Positions 22,301-29,232 are shown, numbered from the stretch's first letter. The stretch is DNA of 29,897 nt from Caccousia sp900752115 (GCA_902472225.1 CABRNB010000024.1:1-29897), one strand, 5' to 3'. Notes: generated by a model from the sequence alone, not told the origin. Numbers and translations: made by a program.

Positions 22301-22581
22301 GTGCGTGCCGTCTGCGGATTGGCCGGACGTGCGGCGGGCTGGGACGGGCGCTCGGAGCGGAAAGCGTCCGCGTCAATCTGGAAGCTGTACGGACGGCGGT
22401 TTCCGGTTACGGGGCCGGACTCCCGCAGGATGCGGCGGCGCTCCTCAATGGGGTCGCGCTCGGGCTGCGGCGCGGGGCGCGGAGCGCGTTCCCGGCGGCT
22501 CTCTTCCCGGCTGCGGCCGAACAGGACCGAAAGCCATCCCTCTTTCCTTCTTCTATCGCGTCTGCTGGCCAACCCAGTCAC
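19312..22581 (-). CDS. ftsK: FtsK/SpoIIIE-family DNA translocase without N-terminal membrane domain
   Basis: 1089 aa, from GTG 22581 (AAGG 6 nt upstream) or a nearby TTG; the exact start is uncertain. It pumps chromosomal DNA at the division septum or into the forespore. The C-terminal half is canonical: alpha domain from about 635 (SVEEELNANGEKLIETLQSFGVRATM), Walker A GSTGSGKS (about 751-758), Walker B IVIIIDELADLMM (about 862), ATQRPSVDVITG, and a gamma winged-helix domain (about 1020-1085; LLQRRLRLGYARAGRLVDEM) that reads KOPS/SRS-type sites. Residues 1-620 are Pro/Ala/Glu-rich linker with a 9-residue tandem repeat (about 310-355). I see no hydrophobic segment where FtsK and SpoIIIE normally carry four transmembrane helices. 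Upstream are a promoter and a hairpin, not missing coding sequence. The symbol reflects family rather than a proven orthologue. Confidence 0.93.
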   Translation of the reverse strand: MTGLASRRDRRRKEGWLSVLFGRSREESRRERAPRPAPQPERDPIEERRRILRESGPVTGNRRPYSFQIDADAFRSERPSQPAARPANPQTARTQTASPRSQTRSQPARPAQPRTTWPQPVETSRPVQNRTAWPQPIQTARPPQAPASRPQAQRPAAHEVLPEPYRSYYAKVPKKPYYPVAVPRPKPEPERPRPASYSISEIYGAPRCENSGFVEAPVSGSARPPQKAPAVVSAPCPQPAAPVPDEPPVSIWDRLARASAPAAVPGEENGSRTPPPVTRGEPHPSPRERLTALVSEAQAVPRPAASAVEAAAPAPVVETAAPAPAVKAAAPASVAETAAPAPVVEAAAPASVAETAVQVPTAEEVEEETIWDRLQRAAPVPSDRPAPLVRLSSETVVEAPETQSVFPEQDKSEAELPQGAAPAASEAQHDVIAALLSHAQGTPEEATHAPEAQSLPFEPPILPPSGPGRYVYVDNSDDWDEDPFFTSWDMEQFPEEDFPDEAEEDSGEDEALSGPDEETGSPLPAAETNETTGAGGQQLTLNPDTPDGLLTTGSGAPEPAGSPALSAPQDSSSPAPAPQTPPQAAAQPVRPAPKQPTAVLPALPTSFLTYSPEPDMDSVEEELNANGEKLIETLQSFGVRATMLEACRGPAVTRYELQPAAGVKISKITNLADDIAMNLAALGVRIEAPIPGKAAVGIEVPNRKVSVVRMRELIESPAFRRAESPLTTVLGRDIAGELVLADLGKMPHLLIAGSTGSGKSVCINSLIVSLLYKSTPQEVRFLMIDPKVVELGIYNGIPHLIVPVVTDPRKAAGALNWAVTEMLRRYQQFAANNVRDLASYNRLAGERGYIDEQGMRMEHMPQIVIIIDELADLMMAAPNEVEDSICRLAQMARAAGMHLVIATQRPSVDVITGIIKANIPSRIAFAVSSQVDSRTILDMGGAEKLLGRGDMLFSPLGVQKPMRVQGCFIDDREIEAVVDFIRKAASAEYDESVMEEIERGGAAEQTESSEEPEGDPMIPEAVRCVVEAGQASTSLLQRRLRLGYARAGRLVDEMEQMGIVGPHEGSKPRQVLISWQQYLEMAQNRGWES
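21517..21651 (-). repeat. 27-bp tandem repeat in ftsK, five copies
   Basis: Units of 27 bp begin at 21517, 21544, 21571, 21598 and 21625. In protein order they read AAPAPVVET, AAPAPAVKA, AAPASVAET, AAPAPVVEA and AAPASVAET. A degenerate sixth unit (AVQVPTAEE) follows at 21490. In-frame copy-number changes would vary the linker length. Confidence 0.88.
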
Positions 22582-22619
22582 CTGACCTTCCCATGAATTC
22601 TCCGGGTGCGGGAGAAGAA

Positions 22620-22650
22620 GGGCTGCCGCGGTTCTTTCCCGCGGCAGCCC
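22620..22650 (-). other. 12-bp perfect hairpin in the ftsK leader
   Basis: GGGCTGCCGCGG (22620-22631) pairs perfectly with CCGCGGCAGCCC (22639-22650), between the ftsK promoter and start codon. On the - strand it is followed by TTCTTCT, a poor U-tract. It may be an attenuator or an mRNA stabiliser. Confidence 0.6.
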
Positions 22651-22718
22651 GTTTCCCGTCTCGCGTCCCTGCTTTCCCCGGCGCTTCTGCGCTGTTCGGA
22701 GAAAGCCTTCTTCTTATT

Positions 22719-22748
22719 ATTATAGGATGCCGCGGCGTTGTTTGTCAA
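22719..22748 (-). promoter_or_regulatory. Consensus sigma-A promoter of ftsK
   Basis: On the - strand TTGACA (22743-22748), 18-bp spacer, TATAAT (22719-22724): both hexamers are perfect. The ftsK start is about 140 bp downstream. Confidence 0.88.
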
Positions 22749-22763
22749 ACCCTGCATGCGGAC

Positions 22764-22790
22764 AAAAAAAGTACGCCCCGAAGGGCGTAC
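22764..22790 (-). terminator. Intrinsic terminator of the zinc-ribbon gene
   Basis: GTACGCCC (22771-22778), 4-nt loop, GGGCGTAC (22783-22790), followed on the - strand by seven T residues (22764-22770). Confidence 0.92.
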
Positions 22791-22806
22791 CGAAAATCAA
22801 ATTGAT

Positions 22807-23085
22807 TTATCTTCTGGCTGCAAAGCAGTCGCTGCAGTAGACCGGACGGTCCTCTCTGGGCTGGAACGGAACCTTGCAGGGCTTTCCGCACTCAGCGCAG
22901 ACAGCGTCGAACATCTCGCGGGTGCCGCTGGATTCGCCTCTGGCCGTCTTGCGGGCGGCACGGCAGGCCTTGCATCTCTGGGGCTCGTTGGTGAAGCCCT
23001 TCTCCGCGTAGAACTCCTGCTCACCGGCGGTGAACACGAACTCGGCGCCACATTCTTTGCAGATTAAAGTCTTGTCCTCGTACAT
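22807..23085 (-). CDS. Small zinc-ribbon protein with four CxxC pairs
   Basis: 92 aa from ATG 23085, with GAGG about 10 nt upstream. It begins MYEDKTLICKECGAEFVFT. Four CxxC pairs: CKEC (9-12), CKAC (about 38-41), CAEC (about 63-66) and CSDC (about 84-87), enough for two zinc sites. The first half matches the probable zinc-ribbon domain with Phe/Tyr-rich GEQEFYAEKGFTNEPQRC, and the second half is a 'CxxC-x17-CxxC' module. The family is common in Firmicutes and its function is unknown; nucleic-acid or protein binding in the cytoplasm is a guess. Monocistronic, with a strong promoter and terminator. Confidence 0.88.
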   Translation of the reverse strand: MYEDKTLICKECGAEFVFTAGEQEFYAEKGFTNEPQRCKACRAARKTARGESSGTREMFDAVCAECGKPCKVPFQPREDRPVYCSDCFAARR

Positions 23086-23144
23086 TGGATGATATACCTC
23101 ATTTACTCAAAAATATGTGCACCGCTCTGTCGGGCACTGTGATT

Positions 23145-23173
23145 ACTATACGCTTTCTTTTGCGTTTTGTCAA
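23145..23173 (-). promoter_or_regulatory. Promoter of the zinc-ribbon gene
   Basis: On the - strand TTGACA (23168-23173), exact 17-bp spacer, TATAGT (23145-23150), about 60 bp upstream of the start. Between it and the next + promoter the only notable structure is a GCCTT-CCCC/GGGG-AAGGC hairpin (23307-23338). Confidence 0.82.
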
Positions 23174-23340
23174 TAGGTTCCAAAAAAGAAAGTTTTTTCT
23201 CCGAAAAATACAGAAAAGCAGACGAAAATTGCACCAAATCGACACTCATAGAGAGATTTCGCCTAAATTCTTAGTGGTTTTTTACACAAATTTCCGTCTT
23301 TTCCGTGCCTTACCCCCTTTTCAGGCAGGGGCAAAGGCTC

Positions 23341-23368
23341 TTGAGTTTTTTCAGAGGCGCGGTATAAT
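23341..23368 (+). promoter_or_regulatory. Promoter of the DUF4250 gene
   Basis: TTGAGT (23341-23346), 16-bp spacer, TATAAT (23363-23368); the start codon follows 35 bp later. Confidence 0.75.
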
Positions 23369-23403
23369 GGAGGAACGAAAAAAAGCAGGAAGGAGTCGTT
23401 TTT

Positions 23404-23580
23404 ATGCCCTTGCCCGAGGATCCGATGATTCTCCTGAGCTATGTCAACACAAAGCTTCGCGACGAGTTTCCGTCCCTGCGCGAGCTCTGCCTCACGCTCG
23501 GCGCGGATGAGGAGGACCTGTGCCGCCGGATGAAGCAGATCGATTACGAGTACGACAGCGCGCTCAACCGCTTTGTCTGA
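23404..23580 (+). CDS. DUF4250 family small protein
   Basis: 58 aa from ATG 23404, with AAGGAG 8 nt upstream. The sequence MPLPEDPMILLSYVNTKLRD, then FPSLRELC, LGADEEDL and IDYEYDSALNRFV matches the DUF4250 pattern (N-terminal P-x-D-P-x-(M/I)-L-L-S-(Y/F)-V-N-T-K-L-R-D, C-terminal Y-E-Y-D-x-x-x-N-x-F). The family is short, cytoplasmic and of unknown function, found in Clostridia. Own promoter at 23341-23368; MltG follows from a separate promoter. Confidence 0.9.
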   Translation: MPLPEDPMILLSYVNTKLRDEFPSLRELCLTLGADEEDLCRRMKQIDYEYDSALNRFV

Positions 23581-23587
23581 GCCCGGC

Positions 23588-23616
23588 TTGCATTTTCCCG
23601 GCCTCCGTTGTAGAAT
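23588..23616 (+). promoter_or_regulatory. Possible promoter of the MltG-like gene
   Basis: TTGCAT (23588-23593), exact 17-bp spacer, TAGAAT (23611-23616), about 138 bp before the start codon. Confidence 0.55.
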
Positions 23617-23753
23617 AAAGTCGATTTCCCGCCGCGCCCGCCGCTTTTTCCGCACAGGTCCGGCGTATGCCCGTCCGACGGCGCCTCCTGTTCTTCCAGG
23701 CGGGGAGGCGCATCGCAGTTCACCCTTTGCTGAAACCGGGAGGTTCCTGTTCC

Positions 23754-24560
23754 ATGCGAAAACTGTCAGCTTTTCTTCTGACGGCGGCCTTTGCGCTGCT
23801 TGCCGGGTGTGCCGTACCGGCCTCCACCGTGCCCGAAACGTCTTCCGTGCCTGAAATTTCTTCCGCGTCGGAGAGCGCCGCGGAGGAGACGGTGCGCGTC
23901 ACCATTCCCGAGGGTTTCACGGTGCTGCAAATCTGCGCGAGGCTTGAGGCCAACGGGATTTGCTCCGGGCAGGAGTTCTTTGAGGTGTCGCAGGCGTACG
24001 AGCCCTCGTCGTTTACCGTTCCGGAGGACGAAAACCGCGCGTATAAAATGGAGGGCTACCTGTTCCCGGCAACCTACGAATTTCAGACCAACAGCGACCC
24101 GACGGACGTGCTGATCACGATGCTCAACGCGTACCGGGCCAACGCCGGGGATCTGACCGACGAGCAGCTCATTGTCGCCTCCATCGTCGAGCGCGAATCG
24201 CGCAGTGAGGAAAACGCCGCCCTCGTCGCCTCGGTGATCTACAACCGTCTTGAGGCGGGAATGCCGCTGCAGATGGACTCGACGCGCGAATATGTCAACG
24301 CGTCCATCACCGATTCGCCCTATCTGACGGACACGGAGCGCTTTGCCGCGCTCTATAACACCTATAAGTGCGAGGCGCTGCCCGCCGGGCCGATCTGCTG
24401 TCCCGGCACACGCGCCATGAACGCCGCTCTTCATCCGGCCGATACGGAGTATTACTACTTTTTCTTCGGCAACGACAACCAGAACCATTACAGCTCCACG
24501 CTCGAGGAGCATGAGGCGCTGATGGCCGAATACGGCGTCCAGTTCGGCGAAGAGGACTGA
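23754..24560 (+). CDS. MltG-like endolytic murein transglycosylase, lipoprotein form
   Basis: 268 aa from ATG 23754 (GGGAGG about 10 nt upstream); the 29 upstream codons in frame are basic and lack a good site. Residues 1-19 are a lipoprotein signal peptide with lipobox LAGC (Cys19) instead of the usual single transmembrane helix. After a Ser/Glu/Thr linker comes a LysM-like segment (VRVTIPEGFTVLQICARLEANG) and the MltG catalytic domain: MEGYLFPATYEF, the catalytic Glu in ASIVERES (Glu146), VIYNRLEAGMPLQMDST and LPAGPICCPGTRAMNAALHP. MltG cleaves nascent glycan strands at the membrane and sets chain length. At 268 aa it is shorter than the usual 330-380. Ends at the terminator 24690-24731. 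Confidence 0.92.
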   Translation: MRKLSAFLLTAAFALLAGCAVPASTVPETSSVPEISSASESAAEETVRVTIPEGFTVLQICARLEANGICSGQEFFEVSQAYEPSSFTVPEDENRAYKMEGYLFPATYEFQTNSDPTDVLITMLNAYRANAGDLTDEQLIVASIVERESRSEENAALVASVIYNRLEAGMPLQMDSTREYVNASITDSPYLTDTERFAALYNTYKCEALPAGPICCPGTRAMNAALHPADTEYYYFFFGNDNQNHYSSTLEEHEALMAEYGVQFGEED

Positions 24561-24689
24561 GGAACTCTCCCACCCCGCAGAAGGACGGCCGGAAGCTGCG
24601 GCAGGGAAGTCCGGAAGCCGCGGCGGAGGACTGCGCCGGACAAACAGCCGCACCGAATCCGGAACCGCGCAAAAATCCGATAAAAGACC

Positions 24690-24731
24690 GGGACCCCGCC
24701 GGGCCGTTTGGCTCCGCGGGGTCCCGTTTTT
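24690..24731. terminator. Intrinsic terminator between convergent MltG and rubrerythrin genes
   Basis: GGGACCCCGC (24690-24699) pairs perfectly with GCGGGGTCCC (24716-24725); GTTTTT follows on the + strand. On the - strand GGTCTTTT follows, so it may act in both directions. Confidence 0.88.
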
Positions 24732-24747
24732 ATTGGCTGTTTTCCGA

Positions 24748-25287
24748 TTAATAATTGGTCGCTCTGCGCTCGAAGTAAGCCTGCGGGTGCTTGCACGCCG
24801 GGCAGACAGACGGGGCGCTCTTGCCGATGTGGATGTATCCGCAGTTGCGGCAGACCCACACGGTCTCCTCGCCGGCCTTGAACACGATGTCCTCCTCGAG
24901 GTTCTGCAGCAGCTTGCGGTAGCGCTCCTCGTGGGACTTCTCAATTCCCGCGACAAGGCGCATGGTCGCCGCGATCTCCGTGAAGCCCTCTTCCTCGGCC
25001 ACGTCGGCGAACTCCTTGTACATCTCGGTCCACTCGTAGTTCTCGCCCGCGGCCGCATCCTTGAGGTTCTCCGTGGTGGCCGGGATGCCGCCGTCATGCA
25101 GCAGCTTGAACCACAGCTTCGCGTGCTCCTTCTCGTTGTTGGCCGTCTCCTCGAAGATGGCCGCAATCTGCTCATAACCGTCCTTCTTTGCCTTGGACGC
25201 GTAGTAGCTGTACTTGTTTCTCGCCTGGGACTCGCCCGCAAACGCCGCGAGCAGGTTGGCTTCCGTTCTGCTTCCCTTCAGTTCCAT
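24748..25287 (-). CDS. rbr: Rubrerythrin
   Basis: 179 aa. I choose ATG 25287 (MELKGSRTEANLLAAFAGES): AGGAGG is 8 nt upstream, while the ATG at 25293 would be too close to it. Ferritin-like diiron domain (1-135) with metal-binding glutamates in the helices LLAAFAGESQARNKY, FEETANNEKEHAKLWF, FADVAEEEGFTEIAATM and EKSHEERY. A C-terminal rubredoxin-like domain has Cys pairs CRNC and CPAC around GYIHIGKSAPSV. Cytoplasmic; reduces hydrogen peroxide to water with electrons from rubredoxin or NAD(P)H-linked reductases in anaerobes. Promoter at 25347-25375, with a PerR/Fur-like palindrome upstream. Confidence 0.96.
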   Translation of the reverse strand: MELKGSRTEANLLAAFAGESQARNKYSYYASKAKKDGYEQIAAIFEETANNEKEHAKLWFKLLHDGGIPATTENLKDAAAGENYEWTEMYKEFADVAEEEGFTEIAATMRLVAGIEKSHEERYRKLLQNLEEDIVFKAGEETVWVCRNCGYIHIGKSAPSVCPACKHPQAYFERRATNY

Positions 25288-25346
25288 TTTCATTTCCTCC
25301 TTGTCAACTTTTGGGGCTTCCTCTTTTGCCCGGTGCATCTGTCCTT

Positions 25347-25375
25347 AGTGTACCCGATTTTTTCCCAATAATCAA
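25347..25375 (-). promoter_or_regulatory. Promoter of rubrerythrin
   Basis: On the - strand TTGATT (25370-25375), exact 17-bp spacer, TACACT (25347-25352), about 60 bp upstream of the start. Confidence 0.65.
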
Positions 25376-25392
25376 GAGATTTTCATAAAAAA

Positions 25393-25407
25393 TAAGAATA
25401 ATTCTTA
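25393..25407. promoter_or_regulatory. PerR/Fur-like 7-1-7 palindrome upstream of rubrerythrin
   Basis: TAAGAATAATTCTTA is a perfect 7-1-7 inverted repeat, the architecture of PerR boxes (TTATAATnATTATAA), starting 18 bp upstream of the rubrerythrin -35. PerR regulation of rubrerythrins is known in clostridia. The match is in architecture and AT content more than exact bases. Confidence 0.45.
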
Positions 25408-25491
25408 AATTTTAAACCTGTTTTCAAGCGCGAATTGTAAAAAAGAGGGATATTTCCAAAATTTATTTTAGAAAGAAATTTTTACAAGTGA

Positions 25492-25520
25492 TTGTTAACA
25501 CTTTTAAATAGTGCTATAAT
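25492..25520 (+). promoter_or_regulatory. Promoter of the large surface protein gene
   Basis: TTGTTA (25492-25497), exact 17-bp spacer, TATAAT (25515-25520). An imperfect inverted repeat AAGTG/CACTT (25486-25503) brackets the -35 and could be an operator. The leader is about 128 nt. Confidence 0.8.
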
Positions 25521-25529
25521 GAGAAAACG

Positions 25530-25602
25530 CTTTCCACATGAGGCAGGCTTGTCCCATTCGCATGGGACAGGCGAAAATACGGGAAAGAGGGGGGATTCTT
25601 TC
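25530..25602 (+). promoter_or_regulatory. Structured leader of the surface protein gene, possible RNA switch
   Basis: GCTTGTCCCAT (25547-25557), TCGC loop, ATGGGACAGGC (25562-25572) form an 11-bp stem with one G-T pair. GGAAAG(A) at 25582-25588 can pair either with CTTTCC upstream (25530-25535), closing a multi-helix structure, or with TCTTTC downstream (25597-25602); the two are mutually exclusive. No known riboswitch consensus recognised. Confidence 0.35.
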
Positions 25603-25654
25603 TTCGCAGCTGGGAATATTGGAAAATTCTTGTTTGGAAAACGGAGGGTGTACA

Positions 25655-28600
25655 ATGAAAAAAATGAGGAAACGCGTGTGGAGTGTCCTTCTGGCATGCA
25701 TGATGCTCCTCACCATGTTCCCTGCCGCTGCCTGGGCAGGAGACAATGTGAAAACTGCAGGTGATGAACAGGAGCTCGTGCAGGTCCTGGCAGAGGCAAA
25801 GGACGGAGACACCGTTCGCTTGACAGAGGATATTGCGATGACTCCTCCGGCGGATGTCAAGGAGGATGTTTTGGTTCCTTTGGCCCATATTGTCAATGAC
25901 ATCACGCTCGATTTGAACGGAAAGAAAATTTATTATGAGGAAAACGATTATCCAGACGATCCGCTGTACTGTACGCCCGTATTCCTTTCTGTGGAAGACG
26001 GGGCGAAGGTTACCATTACGGGAAACGGAACGATCGATGCGGAATGCGGATATAACAACAGCTATGGTGTTGATATCCGGGATAACGGCTCTGTCATTGT
26101 GGAAAACGGTACGTTTACAGGCTCTGCGACTGCGCTCCAGGTGACCAAGGGGACTCTGACCATTCATGACGGTACCTTTATTCAGGCGGAAACAATTGCT
26201 TCCGCGGCGCCTCAGCATGCAAAGTACGTCATTGACTGCCTTGACGCCAGCTTTGCCGATGGCACAGCCCGGATTTATGCGCAGGGCGGCAAATACTGCT
26301 TTGATCCTGCCAATAAGCCGGAAGCTTCCGAGGTTACCTATGTTCCCGCGGGATATGCCAGCAAGCAGCAGGGAGAGTATTGGGTAGTGGAGCAGCTCCC
26401 TTATGTAGCTTCCATCGGCAGCGACAAATATTACTCTCTGGCGGCAGCGGTTTCCGCCGCTGAGGACGGCTCTGTCATTAAGATGCTCCGGGATACCGGG
26501 CTGGATTCCGCGGTTATGGTCTCGGGGACATTGACGCTTGATCTGGCGGGCAAGACCATTACGGGATCGGACAGCGCCAACGCCGCGATTTCGGTCACGG
26601 GAAATCTGACGATCCGGGACAGCACGGCGCAGAAGAGCCCGGTTGTTTCGGCTGATTACCAGACCGTTGACTATGAGGCGGGAAAAATTGTGATTGCCTC
26701 GCCCAACGGCGCCGCGGTATCCGTGGAAAAAGGCGGCAAGCTGACGCTTGAGGGCGGAATTGTTCAGAATACGAAAAATATAGGCATCGGCGTACATGGC
26801 AGCACGGATGCTGCTTCCTGGAATACGCCGGTGAAATCGGCCGTTGCCATGAACGGCGGCCTTGTTCTGGCGCAGGAATACGGAATCGGCGTATATGGAA
26901 ACGGCGCGTCGTTCGTCATGAAGGACGGCGTTATCTCCACGGTGGACAACGCCGCAGTGGCCGGAAACGGTTCCTGCACGAATTCTGTCAATTACGGCGG
27001 AACGGAAATTGAAATCTCCGGCGGTACCTTGATTGGCCATATTACGACGCCGGGCTACATTGCCAATGCCATTTACCATCCGCAGTCCGGCGTGCTGAAC
27101 ATTACGGGCGGCACAATTTACGCCGACAACGGTCTGGGCGTGCTGATGCGCAACGGCGAATTGAATATTTCCGGCAGCGTCAGCATCATCGCGACCGGAG
27201 ACCAGTCCGGCCAGGTTGGCGATCTTCCCTCTGAGGTGCCCGGAAACGCTGTGGTCATTGATTACGCGAAGGGGTATAACCATAACAACGATTCGGCTGA
27301 CACGAGAAAGGTTTCCATTTCCGGCGGCTGCTTCAAAGCCGATCAGGATACGGTTGCGGTGATATCCGCAGACGGCAGCAAGACAGTGGATTCCTTTATT
27401 ACCGGCGGTTCCTTCAGCGGGAAGCCGGACGCCGCTTACCTTGCCGAGGGCTATGCCGTCGTCAGCAGCGGCAATCCGGACTGCCCGTATCTGGTGCAGA
27501 AGCAGGAGCAGGTTGCCGATACGGAGACCACGATCGTCGCCGAGGTTGCAAAGCCGAATGTGGACGATTCCGAGCTGAGCGGTTTGTCCGAGGATGACGT
27601 GGCGGCCGTCACGGATGCGGCCGGGTCCACGGCGGTTTCTTCCGATGTCATGCAGCAGGAGAGCGCGTCGGCTCTCGAGGATGTGAAGCAGGATTCTTCG
27701 ATCGTGGAGGATGCGGTCAAGGATCTGAACGCACAGGACCATATCAGTGGTGTGGAAGCGGAAGATGTGACCCTCTATGTCCAGACCTATCTTGACATTA
27801 CGCCCACCGACTATGATACGGAGAACAAGACCCTCGCGCTCGATATCACGCCGATGAGCCGCGTTGTGGCGTCCACAGCGTCCGAATCGGAGAACGTCGT
27901 GCTTGAGGGAGATGCAGACGATGGACAGGAAGTAAATGCCGTCATCGTGGGTACGCCGAAGGAGCTGAACATTACGGTTCCGGTGGAGATGACGCTTGAG
28001 CTTCCGAGTAGTTTTGTCAGCGACAGCACGACGGCTTACGTCGTCCATACCAAGGCGAACGGCAAGCAGTATGTCTATGACGGAACGGTGTCCGGCACGA
28101 CCCTGACCTTCACCAATCCGAACGGCTTCAGCGATTTCACCGTCTACGGCGCCGATCCTTCCGTCGCGCGCGTGGAGGGCGGCAAGGGCTACATGACCCT
28201 GCAGGAGGCCGTGAACGCGGTAAAGGACGGCGGCACGATTGTTGTGAAGGCGGACGGCAAGGCGACGGTTTCCGATTCCAAGAGCTTTACGGTGGTGGAG
28301 GAGAACGGCGTGGCTGAACTGGCCCCCGGCAGCCGTTACCGCATGGAAGCCACGGACAATGGGGACGGAAGCGTAACCTACACGTTTACATACCGCGGCT
28401 CGCCCTCTTCTTCCTCTGAGGACTCTGTCGGCACGCCGCTTCCGGTCGTCGATAACGGCGGCCAGACGTCAACCTTCCTCAGCGACACCTACGACGATCT
28501 GACTGTCAACGGGCGCTACCAGTTCCGCATCACCAGCCTCGACGGCAGCAAGCCCGTCATGACGGTGAGCAACGCGAACTTCACCGTCTCGCTCGCGAGC

Positions 28601-28960
28601 CAGAGCGGCAGCGATTACTTCTACGTCCTCACCTGCGCGGGCGCGCCCGGCAGCACGGCCATTGTTTACATCAACGGCGTGTATTTTCTGACGGCGACGG
28701 TCGGCGGCGCTTCGGACGGCGTCATTTCCGACACGACGGCTCCGTTCACTGTGGCCGAGGGCGGCACGTACCAGTTCCGTCTGACGGCGGCGGAGCGTCC
28801 GGCGTTTGCGGCCGGTTCGCCGAGCTTCACTGTGGAGTACGCGGGGAACGAAGGAAACGACTGGTTCTTTAAGGTGCATGCTGTCGGCAAGGCAGGCAAC
28901 GGCTGCGGCTTCTACATCAACGGTGCGTCCGCGCCTGTCGCGGTTGCGACCATCGCGTAA
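25655..28960 (+). CDS. Large secreted beta-helix surface protein with C-terminal tandem module
   Basis: 1101 aa from ATG 25655 (GGAGG 7 nt upstream). Residues 1-28 are a signal peptide (MKKMRKRVWSVLLACMMLL...AWA). Residues about 30-620 show repeated short beta rungs of right-handed parallel beta-helix type (LTIHDGTF, VSISGGCF, LNISGSVSI). Residues about 620-930 are an acidic, Ser/Val-rich region with further beta strands and a second TLQEAVNAVKDGGTI rung motif. Residues about 930-1101 hold two copies of a roughly 75-residue module: NGRYQFRIT...SDYFYVL...VYINGVYF, then GGTYQFRLT...NDWFFKV...GCGFYINGA. There is no LPxTG sortase signal and no SLH domain, so anchoring may rest on this module. The N-terminal half is visibly more AT-rich than the GC-rich C-terminal module, suggesting a mosaic origin. 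Probable roles: carbohydrate binding or adhesion. Confidence 0.88.
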   Translation: MKKMRKRVWSVLLACMMLLTMFPAAAWAGDNVKTAGDEQELVQVLAEAKDGDTVRLTEDIAMTPPADVKEDVLVPLAHIVNDITLDLNGKKIYYEENDYPDDPLYCTPVFLSVEDGAKVTITGNGTIDAECGYNNSYGVDIRDNGSVIVENGTFTGSATALQVTKGTLTIHDGTFIQAETIASAAPQHAKYVIDCLDASFADGTARIYAQGGKYCFDPANKPEASEVTYVPAGYASKQQGEYWVVEQLPYVASIGSDKYYSLAAAVSAAEDGSVIKMLRDTGLDSAVMVSGTLTLDLAGKTITGSDSANAAISVTGNLTIRDSTAQKSPVVSADYQTVDYEAGKIVIASPNGAAVSVEKGGKLTLEGGIVQNTKNIGIGVHGSTDAASWNTPVKSAVAMNGGLVLAQEYGIGVYGNGASFVMKDGVISTVDNAAVAGNGSCTNSVNYGGTEIEISGGTLIGHITTPGYIANAIYHPQSGVLNITGGTIYADNGLGVLMRNGELNISGSVSIIATGDQSGQVGDLPSEVPGNAVVIDYAKGYNHNNDSADTRKVSISGGCFKADQDTVAVISADGSKTVDSFITGGSFSGKPDAAYLAEGYAVVSSGNPDCPYLVQKQEQVADTETTIVAEVAKPNVDDSELSGLSEDDVAAVTDAAGSTAVSSDVMQQESASALEDVKQDSSIVEDAVKDLNAQDHISGVEAEDVTLYVQTYLDITPTDYDTENKTLALDITPMSRVVASTASESENVVLEGDADDGQEVNAVIVGTPKELNITVPVEMTLELPSSFVSDSTTAYVVHTKANGKQYVYDGTVSGTTLTFTNPNGFSDFTVYGADPSVARVEGGKGYMTLQEAVNAVKDGGTIVVKADGKATVSDSKSFTVVEENGVAELAPGSRYRMEATDNGDGSVTYTFTYRGSPSSSSEDSVGTPLPVVDNGGQTSTFLSDTYDDLTVNGRYQFRITSLDGSKPVMTVSNANFTVSLASQSGSDYFYVLTCAGAPGSTAIVYINGVYFLTATVGGASDGVISDTTAPFTVAEGGTYQFRLTAAERPAFAAGSPSFTVEYAGNEGNDWFFKVHAVGKAGNGCGFYINGASAPVAVATIA

Positions 28961-29019
28961 CGGATTATAGAAGATCCGCGTTCTGTCTCTTTTGCCTCTT
29001 TTCTGAACCCCAAAAATGA

Positions 29020-29069
29020 AACAGCCCGCCGGGCACTGCGTATATCACGCGGCCCGGCGGGCTGTTTTC
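29020..29069 (+). terminator. Intrinsic terminator of the large surface protein gene
   Basis: ACAGCCCGCCGGG (29021-29033) pairs perfectly with CCCGGCGGGCTGT (29053-29065); TTTTC follows on the + strand. Confidence 0.88.
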
Positions 29070-29199
29070 GTGCTTTATGCGTCCGCGCGCTTTCGGCGAA
29101 CCGCCGCACGTTTTCTCTGTTGCTTTTCTTCCCTCACGGACGCGGAATCACCCGCGCCGCTTCCGTCTCTCTCCTTTCTCTCGTCTCCTCCGCAACAAA

Positions 29200-29232
29200 G
29201 CGCCCGCTCCGGCTGACTGCCGGAGCAGGCGC
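29200..29232 (-). terminator. Intrinsic terminator of the right-edge surface protein gene
   Basis: GCGCCCGCTCCGGC (29200-29213) pairs with GCCGGAGCAGGCGC (29219-29232) with one G-T-type pair; on the - strand TTTGTTGC follows. The stretch between the two terminators (29070-29199) shows nothing else. Confidence 0.75.

Noticed and set aside
20338..22596. 752-codon open frame on the + strand opposite ftsK
   Set aside because: Arg/Gly-rich shadow of the Pro/Ala repeats and motor domain; the - strand encodes unmistakable FtsK motifs.
25514..28048. 844-codon open frame on the - strand opposite the surface protein gene
   Set aside because: Shadow of the beta-helix gene: Arg/His/Asn-rich composition, no domain, no ribosome binding site, whereas the + frame has a promoter, signal peptide and repeats.
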